From the NCBI GenBank assembly GCA_020628865.1, contig JAHDEJ010000002.1:200643-259733 (forward strand): DNA of 59,091 nucleotides, read 5' to 3'. This document shows positions 51,963-59,091 of this stretch, piece by piece. The first letter of the stretch is position 1. Every line of letters begins with the position of its first letter. The notes beneath the pieces are model-generated. The model made no database searches. It worked only from the letters and a program-made list of their open reading frames with translations, and was not told where the DNA came from. Source of the DNA: Acidimicrobiales bacterium. GTDB taxonomy: Bacteria; Actinomycetota; Acidimicrobiia; Acidimicrobiales; SHLQ01. The position numbers and the translations under genes were made by a program.

Positions 51963-52898
51963 TCAGCCCTTGATGGCACCAGATGTCAGGCCCGAGATGA
52001 TGTAACGCTGAAGGAACATGTAGAGCACGAGCATCGGGAACATCAGCATCAGCACCGCCGCGGCGAGCTTTGGCCAGTCGCTGCCGTAGACCCCTTCGAA
52101 GACAAGGAGTCCGCGTGTGATCGGGTAGTTGTCCTCGCTCGTCAGGTAGATGGTGGCGAGAATGAGCTCGTTCCAGATGCCGATCGCGTGAATCACGATC
52201 ACGGTGGCAAGTGCCGGACGGATCAACGGCATCAGAATTGTGAAGACGAATCGGGCGTAGCCGCATCCGTCGACTGCCGCCGACTCGTCGAGCTCACGCG
52301 GAATCGACTTGATGTAGTTGACGAGGATGATCAATCCGATCGGATTCGTCAGGAAGAGCAGGATGTACCCGGTGCGGGTGTTGAACAATCCCTGCTGCTC
52401 GCTGCCCTCCGGCCAGAAGCTGAAGAGCACGTCGCCGATGACCGGGATGTCGCCGAAGTTCAGGATCAGCTGGAACTGGGGGATCAGGGCCGGTGGCAGG
52501 AACAGCGCCACGACGTAGAGGGTGAGCAACGGTCCGGCTCCCTTCACATACCCCCGGGCAATCGGGAAGGCGACGAAGACGGACATGACCACAAACAACG
52601 TCGTGGCCACCACCGTGTAGATCAGCGAGTTGAACAGGTACTGAGGGAAGTTTGCAAGATCCCACGCCTCGGTGAAGTTGTTGACCTCCAAACCCTCCGG
52701 AAGTCCGGTGGGGTCGCGGAAGAACTCGGGCAACGTCTTGAGCGACGCCATGACCAGCATCAGCAGCGGGCCGACGTAGAAGATCGCAAAGGCCACCAGG
52801 ATGGAGTACGAGACGATCTTCCTGCGGGCTCGCCGCTTGCCGGCGCCGAAGTCGTCGTGGACGACGACCTCGGGTTCAGAATGCGTCAGCACGCTCAT
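51963..52898 (-). CDS. Carbohydrate ABC transporter permease (MalG/CebG-like)
   Basis: A 311-residue permease with six membrane helices. The ATPase-contact EAA loop is ELDESAAVDGCGYARFVFTILMPLIRPAL. An N-terminal tail of about 30 residues precedes the first helix. ATG 52898 overlaps the partner permease stop by four bases. The ATPase (MsiK-type) is not in the operon, as is usual for actinobacterial sugar transporters that share one. Confidence 0.88.
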   Translation of the reverse strand: MSVLTHSEPEVVVHDDFGAGKRRARRKIVSYSILVAFAIFYVGPLLMLVMASLKTLPEFFRDPTGLPEGLEVNNFTEAWDLANFPQYLFNSLIYTVVATTLFVVMSVFVAFPIARGYVKGAGPLLTLYVVALFLPPALIPQFQLILNFGDIPVIGDVLFSFWPEGSEQQGLFNTRTGYILLFLTNPIGLIILVNYIKSIPRELDESAAVDGCGYARFVFTILMPLIRPALATVIVIHAIGIWNELILATIYLTSEDNYPITRGLLVFEGVYGSDWPKLAAAVLMLMFPMLVLYMFLQRYIISGLTSGAIKG

Positions 52899-53818
52899 CC
52901 GAGGTACTTCCTTTCCCGACGGGTCACGACAAAGTTGGCGGCCATTCCCAGGACGAGGACCAGCAGGAACAAGACGATGGACGCCGCGGCTGCGTAGCCC
53001 TGACGGAACGACGAGGTGCCCTGCTGACCAAAGCCTTCGGCGTAAACGACGTAGCCGAGCACCTTCGTGCTGTTCGTGAATCCGGTGAGCACGAGGAAGA
53101 GCATCCAGGCCTGCAGGGAACCGATGATGTTGAGAAGAAAGTTCGTGTTGACCGCCGGCGTGAGCTGCGGCCAGGTCACGTTTTTGAACAATTGCCACCC
53201 GGTGGCACCGTCCACGGCCGCTGCCTCATTGAGCTCGGCGGGGATCGTCTGCATCCCGGCGAGGAACACGACCATCGTGAACCCGGCATTCGCCCAGATT
53301 TGGACCAGGACCACCCAGTAGAAGGCGCTTGGCCCGGCGAGGAATTGTGACTCGAGCCCGAGCCATCCGTAGATGGTGTCCATTGGTCCGCCGCCCGGGC
53401 GAAGGAAGAGCTTCCACATCAGGCCTTGCACGACGGCACCGAGAATCACCGGCACGAAGAAGAGGGTTCGGAACACCAGGCTGCCCTTGAGACGCTGGTT
53501 GACCAGGATGGCCATCAGGAGTCCGACGCCGAACTGGAGGACGGTGACGAGCACCATGAAGAGCAGGGTCCGTTGCACCGCGTCGAGGTTGTCTCGCGAT
53601 CGGGCGCCCTCGAATGCGAACTCGTTGTAGTTGTCGAAGCCGACCCAGTTGATCGGAAGCCCCCGCAAACCGGTGGCGTCGGTGAACGAGTAAAAGGCCG
53701 TGGCGATCGACGGGCCCACCGCCATCACGAGGTAGAAGCCGACGCCGGGAGCCAGGAGAAGCCACGGAATGAACCGGCGGCGGCCGGCGCCGAAGAGTGT
53801 TCGTTGCTGCGCAGTCAC
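52895..53818 (-). CDS. Carbohydrate ABC transporter permease (MalF/CebF-like)
   Basis: A 307-residue permease with six membrane helices and the EAA loop ELNEAAAVDGATGWQLFKNVTWPQLTPAV. It starts at GTG 53818 with GGGGGA a few bases upstream. It pairs with the MalG-like permease and the binding protein to import oligosaccharides. It lies after a long hairpin that separates it from the binding-protein gene. Confidence 0.88.
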   Translation of the reverse strand: MTAQQRTLFGAGRRRFIPWLLLAPGVGFYLVMAVGPSIATAFYSFTDATGLRGLPINWVGFDNYNEFAFEGARSRDNLDAVQRTLLFMVLVTVLQFGVGLLMAILVNQRLKGSLVFRTLFFVPVILGAVVQGLMWKLFLRPGGGPMDTIYGWLGLESQFLAGPSAFYWVVLVQIWANAGFTMVVFLAGMQTIPAELNEAAAVDGATGWQLFKNVTWPQLTPAVNTNFLLNIIGSLQAWMLFLVLTGFTNSTKVLGYVVYAEGFGQQGTSSFRQGYAAAASIVLFLLVLVLGMAANFVVTRRERKYLG

Positions 53819-53864
53819 AAGATCCCCCTGGTCCTCGTGTCGGTCGTGCAGAGAATTGGCGGCG

Positions 53865-53902
53865 TGCGGGCGGGTTGGCCCCGGAGGATCAACCCACCCG
53901 CA
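53865..53902 (-). terminator. Long hairpin between the sugar-binding protein gene and the permease genes
   Basis: TGCGGGCGGGTTG (53865-53877) pairs with CAACCCACCCGCA (53890-53902) with one mismatch, and GGCGG/CCGCC extends the stem. There is no T-run. It is likely an attenuator or stabiliser that favours binding-protein expression. Confidence 0.55.
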
Positions 53903-53916
53903 TCCGCCGGAGGGGA

Positions 53917-55359
53917 CTAGCCGCCGAGACCAGCCTCAAAATCGGCTTGCGCCTGGTCAGCGGCTTCCGCCGCATCGGCGAAGTCACCGTTGTAGAACCA
54001 GAGCGCACCCTGACCGGCGTTGGCCCACTGACCGGCGCCGGCGGGACCGATGAACCACTGCTCGTAGCCGACGGTGAAAGCACCTTCCTGCAGCAGCGGA
54101 GCAACTGCACGGCCGAGCGTGTTGTCGAGCGTGGCAGTCGGCTGCGTCGGGAGGAAGTTCACCGTGTTGGCGAAGTCGTTGTAGGTGTCGGGGTCCGAGA
54201 ACGCCGCGAGGTACGCCATGGCCAGGTCCTCTACCGGGGTACCCTCGGCAACTGCCCAACCCTGGTCGTACTTGCCGAACAGGATCTGGTTGTCGGCAGC
54301 GTTGTCGCTACCTGGGAATGGGATGTAGGTCCACTCGAACTCTGCCGGGGTCAGATCGGAGTCGGCGGCCGGTTCCATGACGCCGGCCTGCCAGTTGCCG
54401 GTCGGGGCGAAGGCGACGTCGCCAGCCTTGTAGCGTTCGATCGCGGCATCGTGACCGAGGCCGGCGGCCTGGTCCTCGAGCATCTCGTTGGCGTAGACCT
54501 CGTAGCGCTCGAACAGCTTTTGCCCCTGCTCGTCGTTCCATGCGGCCTCACCGGTCCAGAGACCCTCGACCAGGCCCTCCTGGTCCGGATAGAGCGAACC
54601 CAGCAGGCCGTAGGCGCCAACGAAGATCGGCCAGCCGTCGGCGCCGCCGGCGGTCATGCACTCGTAGCCGGCACCCTTGACGGTGTCGCAGGCTGCGACG
54701 AGTTCGCCCCAGGTCGTCGGAACGTCCACGCCGACCTCACCCAGGAGGTCGAGGTTGACGAACATGCCGCTGTAGGACACGCGGCCGAGGTTGAGCGAGT
54801 AGACGCCGCCGTCGTAGGAGCCGCCTTCCGCAATCGCGGCGTCGTCGTAGTTGCCGACAAAGTCCTGGCCGCTGAGATCCATCAGAAGACCGGCGTCGAT
54901 GAGCTGCTGCCAGTACGGTGGCTCGACGTCGGTCATGTACGGCTGCACCGGGTTGGCGAAACCGGTGACGGTGACCGTGGTGACGTCGACGTCGCCAGCC
55001 GAGAGACGCGTCTGGTTTGCGGTCGGCAGGTCGGCGGCGTCGATCACCGACAGATCGATGGTCACGCCGGGGTTGGCGGCTTCGAAGTCTGCGTTGAAGC
55101 TCTCGACCCACTCGACCATCGGCGGGTTCTGGTGGATCATGACGCGAAGCGTGCCTTCGAGGCCGGCCGCAGCCTCGGCAGTGTCGGTGTCGCCATCATC
55201 GCTCGACGAGCTGTCGTCGGACGCGGATTCGGTGGCCTCGGTGTCGGTGCTGCCGGCATCGCCGTCGGCATCGTCGGTGCTGGCGTCGCTGCCGCAGGCC
55301 GCGGCGACGAGCGCCAGTACGGCCAGCAGGAGCATCAGCTTCCTGAACGTGTGCTGCAT
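53917..55359 (-). CDS. Sugar-binding lipoprotein of the carbohydrate ABC transporter (CebE-like)
   Basis: A 480-residue family 1 extracellular solute-binding lipoprotein. A basic start and hydrophobic core end in the lipobox VAAAC (Cys22), followed by an Asp/Ser/Thr-rich acidic linker to about residue 65. The mature domain begins LEGTLRVMIHQNPP. Later features include VPTTWGELVAACDTVK and VAFAPTGNWQAGVME, usual for oligosaccharide-binding proteins. AGGGGAC before the ATG is the ribosome binding site. It is the first gene of the beta-glucan operon, about 130 bases downstream of the operator pair. Confidence 0.9.
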   Translation of the reverse strand: MQHTFRKLMLLLAVLALVAAACGSDASTDDADGDAGSTDTEATESASDDSSSSDDGDTDTAEAAAGLEGTLRVMIHQNPPMVEWVESFNADFEAANPGVTIDLSVIDAADLPTANQTRLSAGDVDVTTVTVTGFANPVQPYMTDVEPPYWQQLIDAGLLMDLSGQDFVGNYDDAAIAEGGSYDGGVYSLNLGRVSYSGMFVNLDLLGEVGVDVPTTWGELVAACDTVKGAGYECMTAGGADGWPIFVGAYGLLGSLYPDQEGLVEGLWTGEAAWNDEQGQKLFERYEVYANEMLEDQAAGLGHDAAIERYKAGDVAFAPTGNWQAGVMEPAADSDLTPAEFEWTYIPFPGSDNAADNQILFGKYDQGWAVAEGTPVEDLAMAYLAAFSDPDTYNDFANTVNFLPTQPTATLDNTLGRAVAPLLQEGAFTVGYEQWFIGPAGAGQWANAGQGALWFYNGDFADAAEAADQAQADFEAGLGG

Positions 55360-55388
55360 GGTTGTGGTGTCCCCTCCATAGGTGACCG

Positions 55389-55412
55389 TTCGACGTTCCC
55401 CGGAGCGTCGAA
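55389..55412 (-). other. Hairpin in the 5' leader of the sugar-binding protein mRNA
   Basis: TTCGACG (55389-55395) and CGTCGAA (55406-55412) pair around a ten-base loop in the leader, 30 bases before the start. It may stabilise the mRNA. Confidence 0.4.
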
Positions 55413-55497
55413 GTGGGCTGGACTCGTGGCCGACGCAGGATCGATTGGCGAACCGCCATCTCCCCTGAGTCGAGCCAATGCCCGCCGGTTAGTTTCT

Positions 55498-55521
55498 GGG
55501 AGCGCTCCCGGGAGCGCTCCC
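55498..55521. promoter_or_regulatory. Two abutting CebR-type operators at the beta-glucan operon promoter
   Basis: GGGAGCGCTCCC occurs twice with no gap (55498-55509 and 55510-55521). The first is flanked on one side by CT as in the full CebR box. They lie directly downstream of the -10 hexamer, over the expected transcription start, so bound repressor would block RNA polymerase. Confidence 0.85.
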
Positions 55522-55524
55522 GCG

Positions 55525-55554
55525 AATATACCCAGAAGTGAAATCCGGGGTCAA
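55525..55554 (-). promoter_or_regulatory. Core promoter of the beta-glucan operon
   Basis: On the reverse strand TTGACC (55554-55549), an 18-base spacer and TATATT (55530-55525) form the best sigma-70-type promoter in the window. It begins 11 bases after the LacI-family gene's end and reads into the sugar-binding protein gene. Confidence 0.75.
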
Positions 55555-55564
55555 GGGGTTTCGT

Positions 55565-56590
55565 TCAGGCCCGCTCCCGCAAGGCTCCGCAGGACTCGTT
55601 CACATCGAGTCGAGTAGGAAGCACCGTCAGGTGCGGTGCGTCGGCGTCGCCCATCAGCACCGCAACAGCGGCCTGCCCGACGTCAGACACGGGTTGCACG
55701 ACCGTGGTGAGCCGGGGGATGGTGAGCGGCGCACGTGGAAGTCCATCGAACCCGACGATCGCGACGTCTTCGGGCACACGCAACCCCCGCGCATCGAGAA
55801 CCTCGAGAACACCAATTGCCATCGTGTCGGTCGCAACATAGATCGCGTCCGGAGCCTCGGCCAACAACACCTCGGCTGCCGCCCGGCCTCCATCGGCCGT
55901 CGGTTCGGCCGTGTGGACCAACCGCTCCTCCACGGCTCGGCCGCCGGCCTCGATCGCGTCCCGGTACCCCTCACAACGTTCGGCACCGAAGACGTACTCA
56001 TCGGTCGGGCCGATGTAGGCCACGCTGCGGCGCCCGCGGTCCATCAGGTGACGGGTGGCCGTGGCGCTGCCGACACGATTGTCGACGTCGACACGCATCA
56101 GCCCTTCGTCATCGGCCGGGTGCCCGATGACGACCAGCCGGGAGCCTCGCGCCCGAAGATCGGCGATGAGCCCTTCACTGCGCGGACCAGCGGTGACGAT
56201 CACGCCATCGACGAAACCCTGCGCGAGCTGACGGGTGAGGAGGTTGGCATGGCTCCCCGTACCCAACACGGGAAAGATCGAGAAGACCAGCCCATGCTCC
56301 AGGCAGCCTTGTTGGATGCCGTGCACCAGCGCTGAGTAGTACGGATCGCCGAACAGTTCTTCTGCATCGGTCAGGATGACCAATCCAACCAGCCCACTCC
56401 TATTCGAAACGAGCGCCCGAGCGGCCTGATTCGGCATGTAGCCGGTCTCGGCGATGACCGCCTCGACCTTCTCGCGCACCTCTGGCCGCACGTCGGGGCG
56501 CTCGTTGAGCACGCGCGACACCGTTGAGCGGGACACCCCCGCCCGACGTCCGATCTCTTCGAGCGTGAGGTTCTTCGACCCACTGGCCAT
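55565..56590 (-). CDS. LacI-family repressor, probable CebR-type regulator of the beta-glucan locus
   Basis: A 341-residue repressor. The N-terminal helix-turn-helix and hinge are clear (LEEIGRRAGVSRSTVSRVLNE, then NQAARALVSNRSGLVG). A periplasmic-binding-like ligand domain follows, with DPYYSALVHGIQQ and IVGFDGLPRAPLTIPRLTTV. ATG 56590 has TATTCT six bases upstream; longer readings lack similarity. The gene ends 11 bases before the operon promoter. The operators at 40927 and 55498 match boxes bound by actinobacterial CebR/CelR proteins, so it is the obvious candidate; ligand release by a beta-glucan disaccharide is inferred. No operator is seen before its own start. Confidence 0.83.
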   Translation of the reverse strand: MASGSKNLTLEEIGRRAGVSRSTVSRVLNERPDVRPEVREKVEAVIAETGYMPNQAARALVSNRSGLVGLVILTDAEELFGDPYYSALVHGIQQGCLEHGLVFSIFPVLGTGSHANLLTRQLAQGFVDGVIVTAGPRSEGLIADLRARGSRLVVIGHPADDEGLMRVDVDNRVGSATATRHLMDRGRRSVAYIGPTDEYVFGAERCEGYRDAIEAGGRAVEERLVHTAEPTADGGRAAAEVLLAEAPDAIYVATDTMAIGVLEVLDARGLRVPEDVAIVGFDGLPRAPLTIPRLTTVVQPVSDVGQAAVAVLMGDADAPHLTVLPTRLDVNESCGALRERA

Positions 56591-56596
56591 CCGTCC

Positions 56597-56602
56597 AGAA
56601 TA
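56597..56602 (-). promoter_or_regulatory. Putative -10 box (TATTCT) for the LacI-family gene
   Basis: The reverse strand reads TATTCT, six bases, then the ATG at 56590. This is a leaderless arrangement. Confidence 0.45.
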
Positions 56603-56643
56603 GGCGCCCTCGGCTCCACTCCCCTGCTCCGGCGCGCGGATCG

Positions 56644-57312
56644 TCAAACGGTAGAGGTCGCCGTCTGTGCAGCCGAACCCGTGACCTTGCTGGCGAGCTG
56701 CTGACCGATGAGCAGAAGGCCGGCCTGCTTGATCTCGTTGTTGCGCTCGCCCAACTCGATGAGCCCACGGTGGCTCCACGTGCGGACCCGGATCGGGTCG
56801 CAGCTTTCGACCGTGGCGTTGGCGACTTCGCCGCTCACGAGGCTCATCTCTCCAACCACCTGAAGCGACCCCAACCGAACCACCTCGCCTGCTCGCGTCG
56901 TGACCTCGACCTCACCGTCGATCACCAGCATCAACCGGTCGGTGCGCTCGTCGCACACGATCATCTTCTGGTGGCTGTCGATCAGTTCCTCGCGACCGGC
57001 TGACCAGAGTTCGTGGAAGTCGACGTCGTTCAGCGTCGGGAAGAGCTCGGCGTGGATCTCTTGTTCCTCCTCGTCCAGGTCGACGGCCCACCGCGCCGCA
57101 AACAGGCGGTAGATCTGCACGGCGTGCATCACACCGAAGGGAATGTTCCACCACACGACGGAATGCACCCCGCTGGCCAGCCCGTAGGCGATGAAGAGGA
57201 ACGTTGCGGCCAGCAGGACGATGCGTGCTTGCAGCATTCGAGTGAACCCGGAGGACACCACGTACACCCCGTATGCCACGTTCAGCAGAATCCATCCGAG
57301 ATCGATGTCCAC
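56644..57312 (-). CDS. Popeye-domain (cyclic nucleotide-binding-like) membrane protein
   Basis: A 222-residue protein with three membrane helices in the first 75 residues (WILLNVAYGVYVV, VLLAATFLFIAYGL, VVWWNIPFGVMHAVQIYRLF). A cytoplasmic domain with LFPTLNDVDFHELWS and a cNMP-binding-like roll (DRLMLVIDGEVEV, GEMSLVSGEVANATVES) follows. Helices followed by this domain are the layout of Popeye proteins, best known in animals as cAMP-binding membrane proteins. GTG 57312 is preferred, with GGGGGA ten bases upstream; an upstream ATG adds 27 residues without similarity. It is probably a nucleotide-sensing membrane protein of unknown output. Confidence 0.7.
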   Translation of the reverse strand: MDIDLGWILLNVAYGVYVVSSGFTRMLQARIVLLAATFLFIAYGLASGVHSVVWWNIPFGVMHAVQIYRLFAARWAVDLDEEEQEIHAELFPTLNDVDFHELWSAGREELIDSHQKMIVCDERTDRLMLVIDGEVEVTTRAGEVVRLGSLQVVGEMSLVSGEVANATVESCDPIRVRTWSHRGLIELGERNNEIKQAGLLLIGQQLASKVTGSAAQTATSTV

Positions 57313-57433
57313 GTGCTCTGGTCCCCCACACTCCGGCCGGGTCGATCCCGGCGCGCGTTTGCCTGTGTGGACAGTGTGCGGATCGAGGCACATTCGGTCT
57401 GGCCACCCGTGGTCAATCCTCGGGTGGCGGGTG

Positions 57434-58786
57434 TCACCCGTCTTCGAAGATCTGCAGGACGCCCGAGTAGTTGGACACCCAGACGTTCGCGTTGTTGGGG
57501 TCGACTGTGATGCCGATCGGCTTGTCGGCCGTCCGCAACTCCTGGATCTCTTCCATCGTCGACGTGAGCACCTTCGACATCGTGTCGCTCACGTAGTTGA
57601 CCACGTACAGCACCTCGCCATCGGTGGACATGGCCATGGAGCGCGGGGCGTCGCCGGTTCGCACCCGCTCGACCACCTCACCCGTCGCCAGATCGATCTT
57701 GATGACGCGACCCTCGCCGTTCAACGTGGCGTACAGCGTCGAGTCATCGGGACTCAACACCACGGAACGCGGCCCGCGGCCGACGTCGCGGATCCAGCCG
57801 ATCTCGAAGTCCACACCCCACTCGCCGATGACCGCCTCCACGCTGTTCGGCGGGATGATCGCCACCTCCGGGCGCACGATCTCGTCCAGCGGGATGACGG
57901 CGATGTCCGTCCCGCCCATCTCGGTCACGTACGCCGTCGACGAATCCTGCGTGATCGCGATGCCACGAGGGTGCCGGCCGATGTCGATCCGAGCGATCTC
58001 ACGGCCATACGTGGTGTCGACGATGCTCAGGTCGTAGCTGCACCAGTTGCTGACCAGCACGTACTGGTCGTCCGGCGTGACCGCCAAGAACTTCGGAACC
58101 GCGCCAACCTCGATCACCTGGTCGATCTCGAGCGTGGTCGTGTCCACCCGATACAGGAAGCTGTTGTCCCACCCGGAATCGGCACAGCCGTCGCCCGGCT
58201 CCGGGCCGAACCCCGGGCCGTACATCGCATAGTTCGACACATAGACGTAGGCGCCGTCGCTCGTGGACGCGGCCTCGACCGGAGCGCCCCGAGCCACCAC
58301 GCCACCCTCGACGCCGTAGGCGGCCAGGTCGACCCGGTCCGGGATCGTCGCCAACAACGAGCCTTCCTGGTTGTAGACGGTGATCGAGTGGCGGTACATC
58401 ATGTTCTGCGCAAAGAACATGCCGTTCGGTGTCGCCACCACCGACTTCGGCGAAATGTTGCCCGCCACCGAATCGATACGAGCGAGCTCCCGGTCGGCCA
58501 GCGGAATCGTGGTCGTCGTCGTGGTCGTGGTGGTTGTCGTCGACGTGGTCGTCGTCGTGGTTGTGGTTGTCGTCGGTGCCACCGTCGTGGTCGGTACGAG
58601 GGTCGTCGTCGTGGTCGTTGCCACCACATCCGCGATCGCCACGTTCTCCGCGGTCGCCTTGAACATCATTCCGAGCACGCCGACGAGCACGAGCGAACCG
58701 AGCAGGCCGGCGTACGCGAACCCGTGCACACGCGCCCGGTCCGTCACCCCCTGCTTGCCTTGGCCCACACCGCGATCCGGATCCAC
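57434..58786 (-). CDS. Membrane-anchored extracellular beta-propeller protein with Thr-rich stalk
   Basis: A 450-residue protein. A short cytoplasmic start is followed by one membrane helix (about residues 24-42), a stalk of mostly threonine (about 55-95) and a seven-bladed YVTN-type beta-propeller (GAVPKFLAVTPDDQYVLVSNW, GRHPRGIAITQDSSTAYVTE, GRGPRSVVLSPDDSTLYATL and others). The propeller should sit outside the membrane on its stalk and bind a partner or polymer; no catalytic residues are recognised. It starts at GTG 58786 with TAGCAT seven bases upstream. The Thr stalk is encoded by imperfect GTCGTG-type repeats prone to length change. Confidence 0.8.
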   Translation of the reverse strand: MDPDRGVGQGKQGVTDRARVHGFAYAGLLGSLVLVGVLGMMFKATAENVAIADVVATTTTTTLVPTTTVAPTTTTTTTTTTSTTTTTTTTTTTIPLADRELARIDSVAGNISPKSVVATPNGMFFAQNMMYRHSITVYNQEGSLLATIPDRVDLAAYGVEGGVVARGAPVEAASTSDGAYVYVSNYAMYGPGFGPEPGDGCADSGWDNSFLYRVDTTTLEIDQVIEVGAVPKFLAVTPDDQYVLVSNWCSYDLSIVDTTYGREIARIDIGRHPRGIAITQDSSTAYVTEMGGTDIAVIPLDEIVRPEVAIIPPNSVEAVIGEWGVDFEIGWIRDVGRGPRSVVLSPDDSTLYATLNGEGRVIKIDLATGEVVERVRTGDAPRSMAMSTDGEVLYVVNYVSDTMSKVLTSTMEEIQELRTADKPIGITVDPNNANVWVSNYSGVLQIFEDG

Positions 58787-58793
58787 CGAACTG

Positions 58794-58799
58794 ATGCTA
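58794..58799 (-). promoter_or_regulatory. Putative -10 box (TAGCAT) for the beta-propeller gene
   Basis: The reverse strand reads TAGCAT, seven bases, then the GTG at 58786. Leaderless arrangement. Confidence 0.45.
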
Positions 58800-58956
58800 C
58801 GCGCCCAGACGACCGTTTCTGAACCGGGCTGGCGAGTTCACGGATTGGCAAGAACCCGGTACGGTGGAGGTTCGCCCAGTTTCGGCTGGGTGGTTTCTTG
58901 ACAAGCGAGCACGGCGACACCACTCCCCCGGGAGCGGCGTCGCCAACCTTGCACAC

Positions 58957-59091
58957 GGGGCTGATCGGTTTCGACGTTGAAGTCGGAAGTTTCTTCGTGC
59001 GACCGGAGTTGCTCAGACTCCTTAAACGGGGCAACAACAGAGACGCCAATCAGGACGATCTCGCTCTCGCCGTCTGACCTAGTCAGATAGC
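58957..59091 (+). ncRNA. ssrA: tmRNA (ssrA), 5' part including the tag reading frame; cut by the window edge
   Basis: GGGGCTGATCGGTTTCGACG is the typical tmRNA 5' end (tRNA-like acceptor strand and D-arm). A tag frame lies at about 59030-59077, reading GNNRDANQDDLALAV then TGA; the exact resume codon is uncertain. Bases after the stop (CTGACCTAGTCAG) form the start of the next stem. A TTGACA at 58898-58903 could be the -35 of its promoter, with a weak -10. The pseudoknots and 3' half lie outside the window. Its protein partner smpB is 20 kb upstream. Confidence 0.9.

Noticed and set aside
49137-52898. Reading the GH3, GH16 and transporter genes as a cellulose system because of the CebR-type box
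   Set aside because: No GH5, GH6, GH9 or GH48 cellulase or cellulose-binding module is present, and GH16 does not cut cellulose.
53797-55617. 606-codon plus-strand open frame opposite the sugar-binding protein gene
   Set aside because: It covers the mapped promoter and operators and mirrors a canonical lipoprotein gene.
58510-58625. Short repeated GTCGTGG-like units suggestive of a CRISPR or minisatellite
   Set aside because: They encode the threonine stalk of the beta-propeller protein; there are no spacers.
58873-58900. Hairpin CCCAG-TTTCGG-CTGGG followed by T-rich sequence as a terminator
   Set aside because: No plus-strand gene lies upstream for it to terminate; it more likely belongs to the tmRNA promoter region or is chance.

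Overview
The window is 59 kb of dense, high-GC DNA (start-to-stop spacing of a few bases, ATGA overlaps, GTG starts). Gene content points to an actinobacterium, most consistent with class Acidimicrobiia: an acyl-CoA metabolism cluster with an ABC transporter of the branched-chain amino acid type, a WXG100-like protein beside an FHA-FtsK secretion ATPase, Thr-rich cell-surface linkers and a CebR-type sugar operator. The class assignment is inference from gene content; no rRNA is present. No insertion sequence, prophage, integrase or CRISPR array was seen, and there is no gene-free stretch above 300 bases.

Layout. 1-10.4 kb: the 5' end of metY, a PlsC-type acyltransferase, acetoacetyl-CoA synthetase, a MaoC-type protein, a large indolepyruvate ferredoxin oxidoreductase, an aldehyde dehydrogenase and two thioesterases. 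10.5-20.8 kb: bioB, then an operon (reading right to left) of acyl-CoA ligase, two permeases, a substrate-binding lipoprotein and two ATPases, preceded by a GAF-LuxR regulator. 20.8-29.3 kb: xthA, the type VII secretion-like pair, a CrtA-like protein, a TrmA-family RNA methyltransferase and rpe. 29.4-40.9 kb: housekeeping genes (clpP, tRNA-Leu, rdgB, rph, murI, smpB, pgi) mixed with a four-PAS GGDEF-EAL protein, a vWA lipoprotein, a metallo-beta-lactamase-fold protein and a JAB peptidase. 40.9-56.6 kb: two convergent operons forming a beta-glucan utilisation locus. 56.6-59.1 kb: a Popeye-domain membrane protein, an anchored beta-propeller and the start of tmRNA.

The beta-glucan locus is the most coherent system. 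One operon, starting at a promoter with two abutting GGGAGCGCTCCC boxes, encodes a sugar-binding lipoprotein, two permeases, a GH16 lipoprotein endoglucanase, a cytoplasmic GH3 beta-glucosidase and an 1,120-residue protein that looks like a beta-1,3-glucan phosphorylase. A convergent operon carries the same box upstream of a lactonase, an SDR dehydrogenase, a ManD-type sugar-acid dehydratase, KDPG aldolase and KDG kinase, a full set for oxidising a sugar without prior phosphorylation. A LacI-family regulator lies beside the first operon. The box matches the CebR/CelR operator of other actinobacteria, but the enzymes suggest laminarin-like beta-1,3-glucan rather than cellulose.

A second theme is transcription. 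Many genes have a TANNNT hexamer 6-8 bases before the start codon and no Shine-Dalgarno sequence, the signature of leaderless mRNAs. In two divergent pairs the two -10 hexamers share their TA step. Palindromic GGTGCC(T/A)GGCACC elements mark two convergent gene ends.
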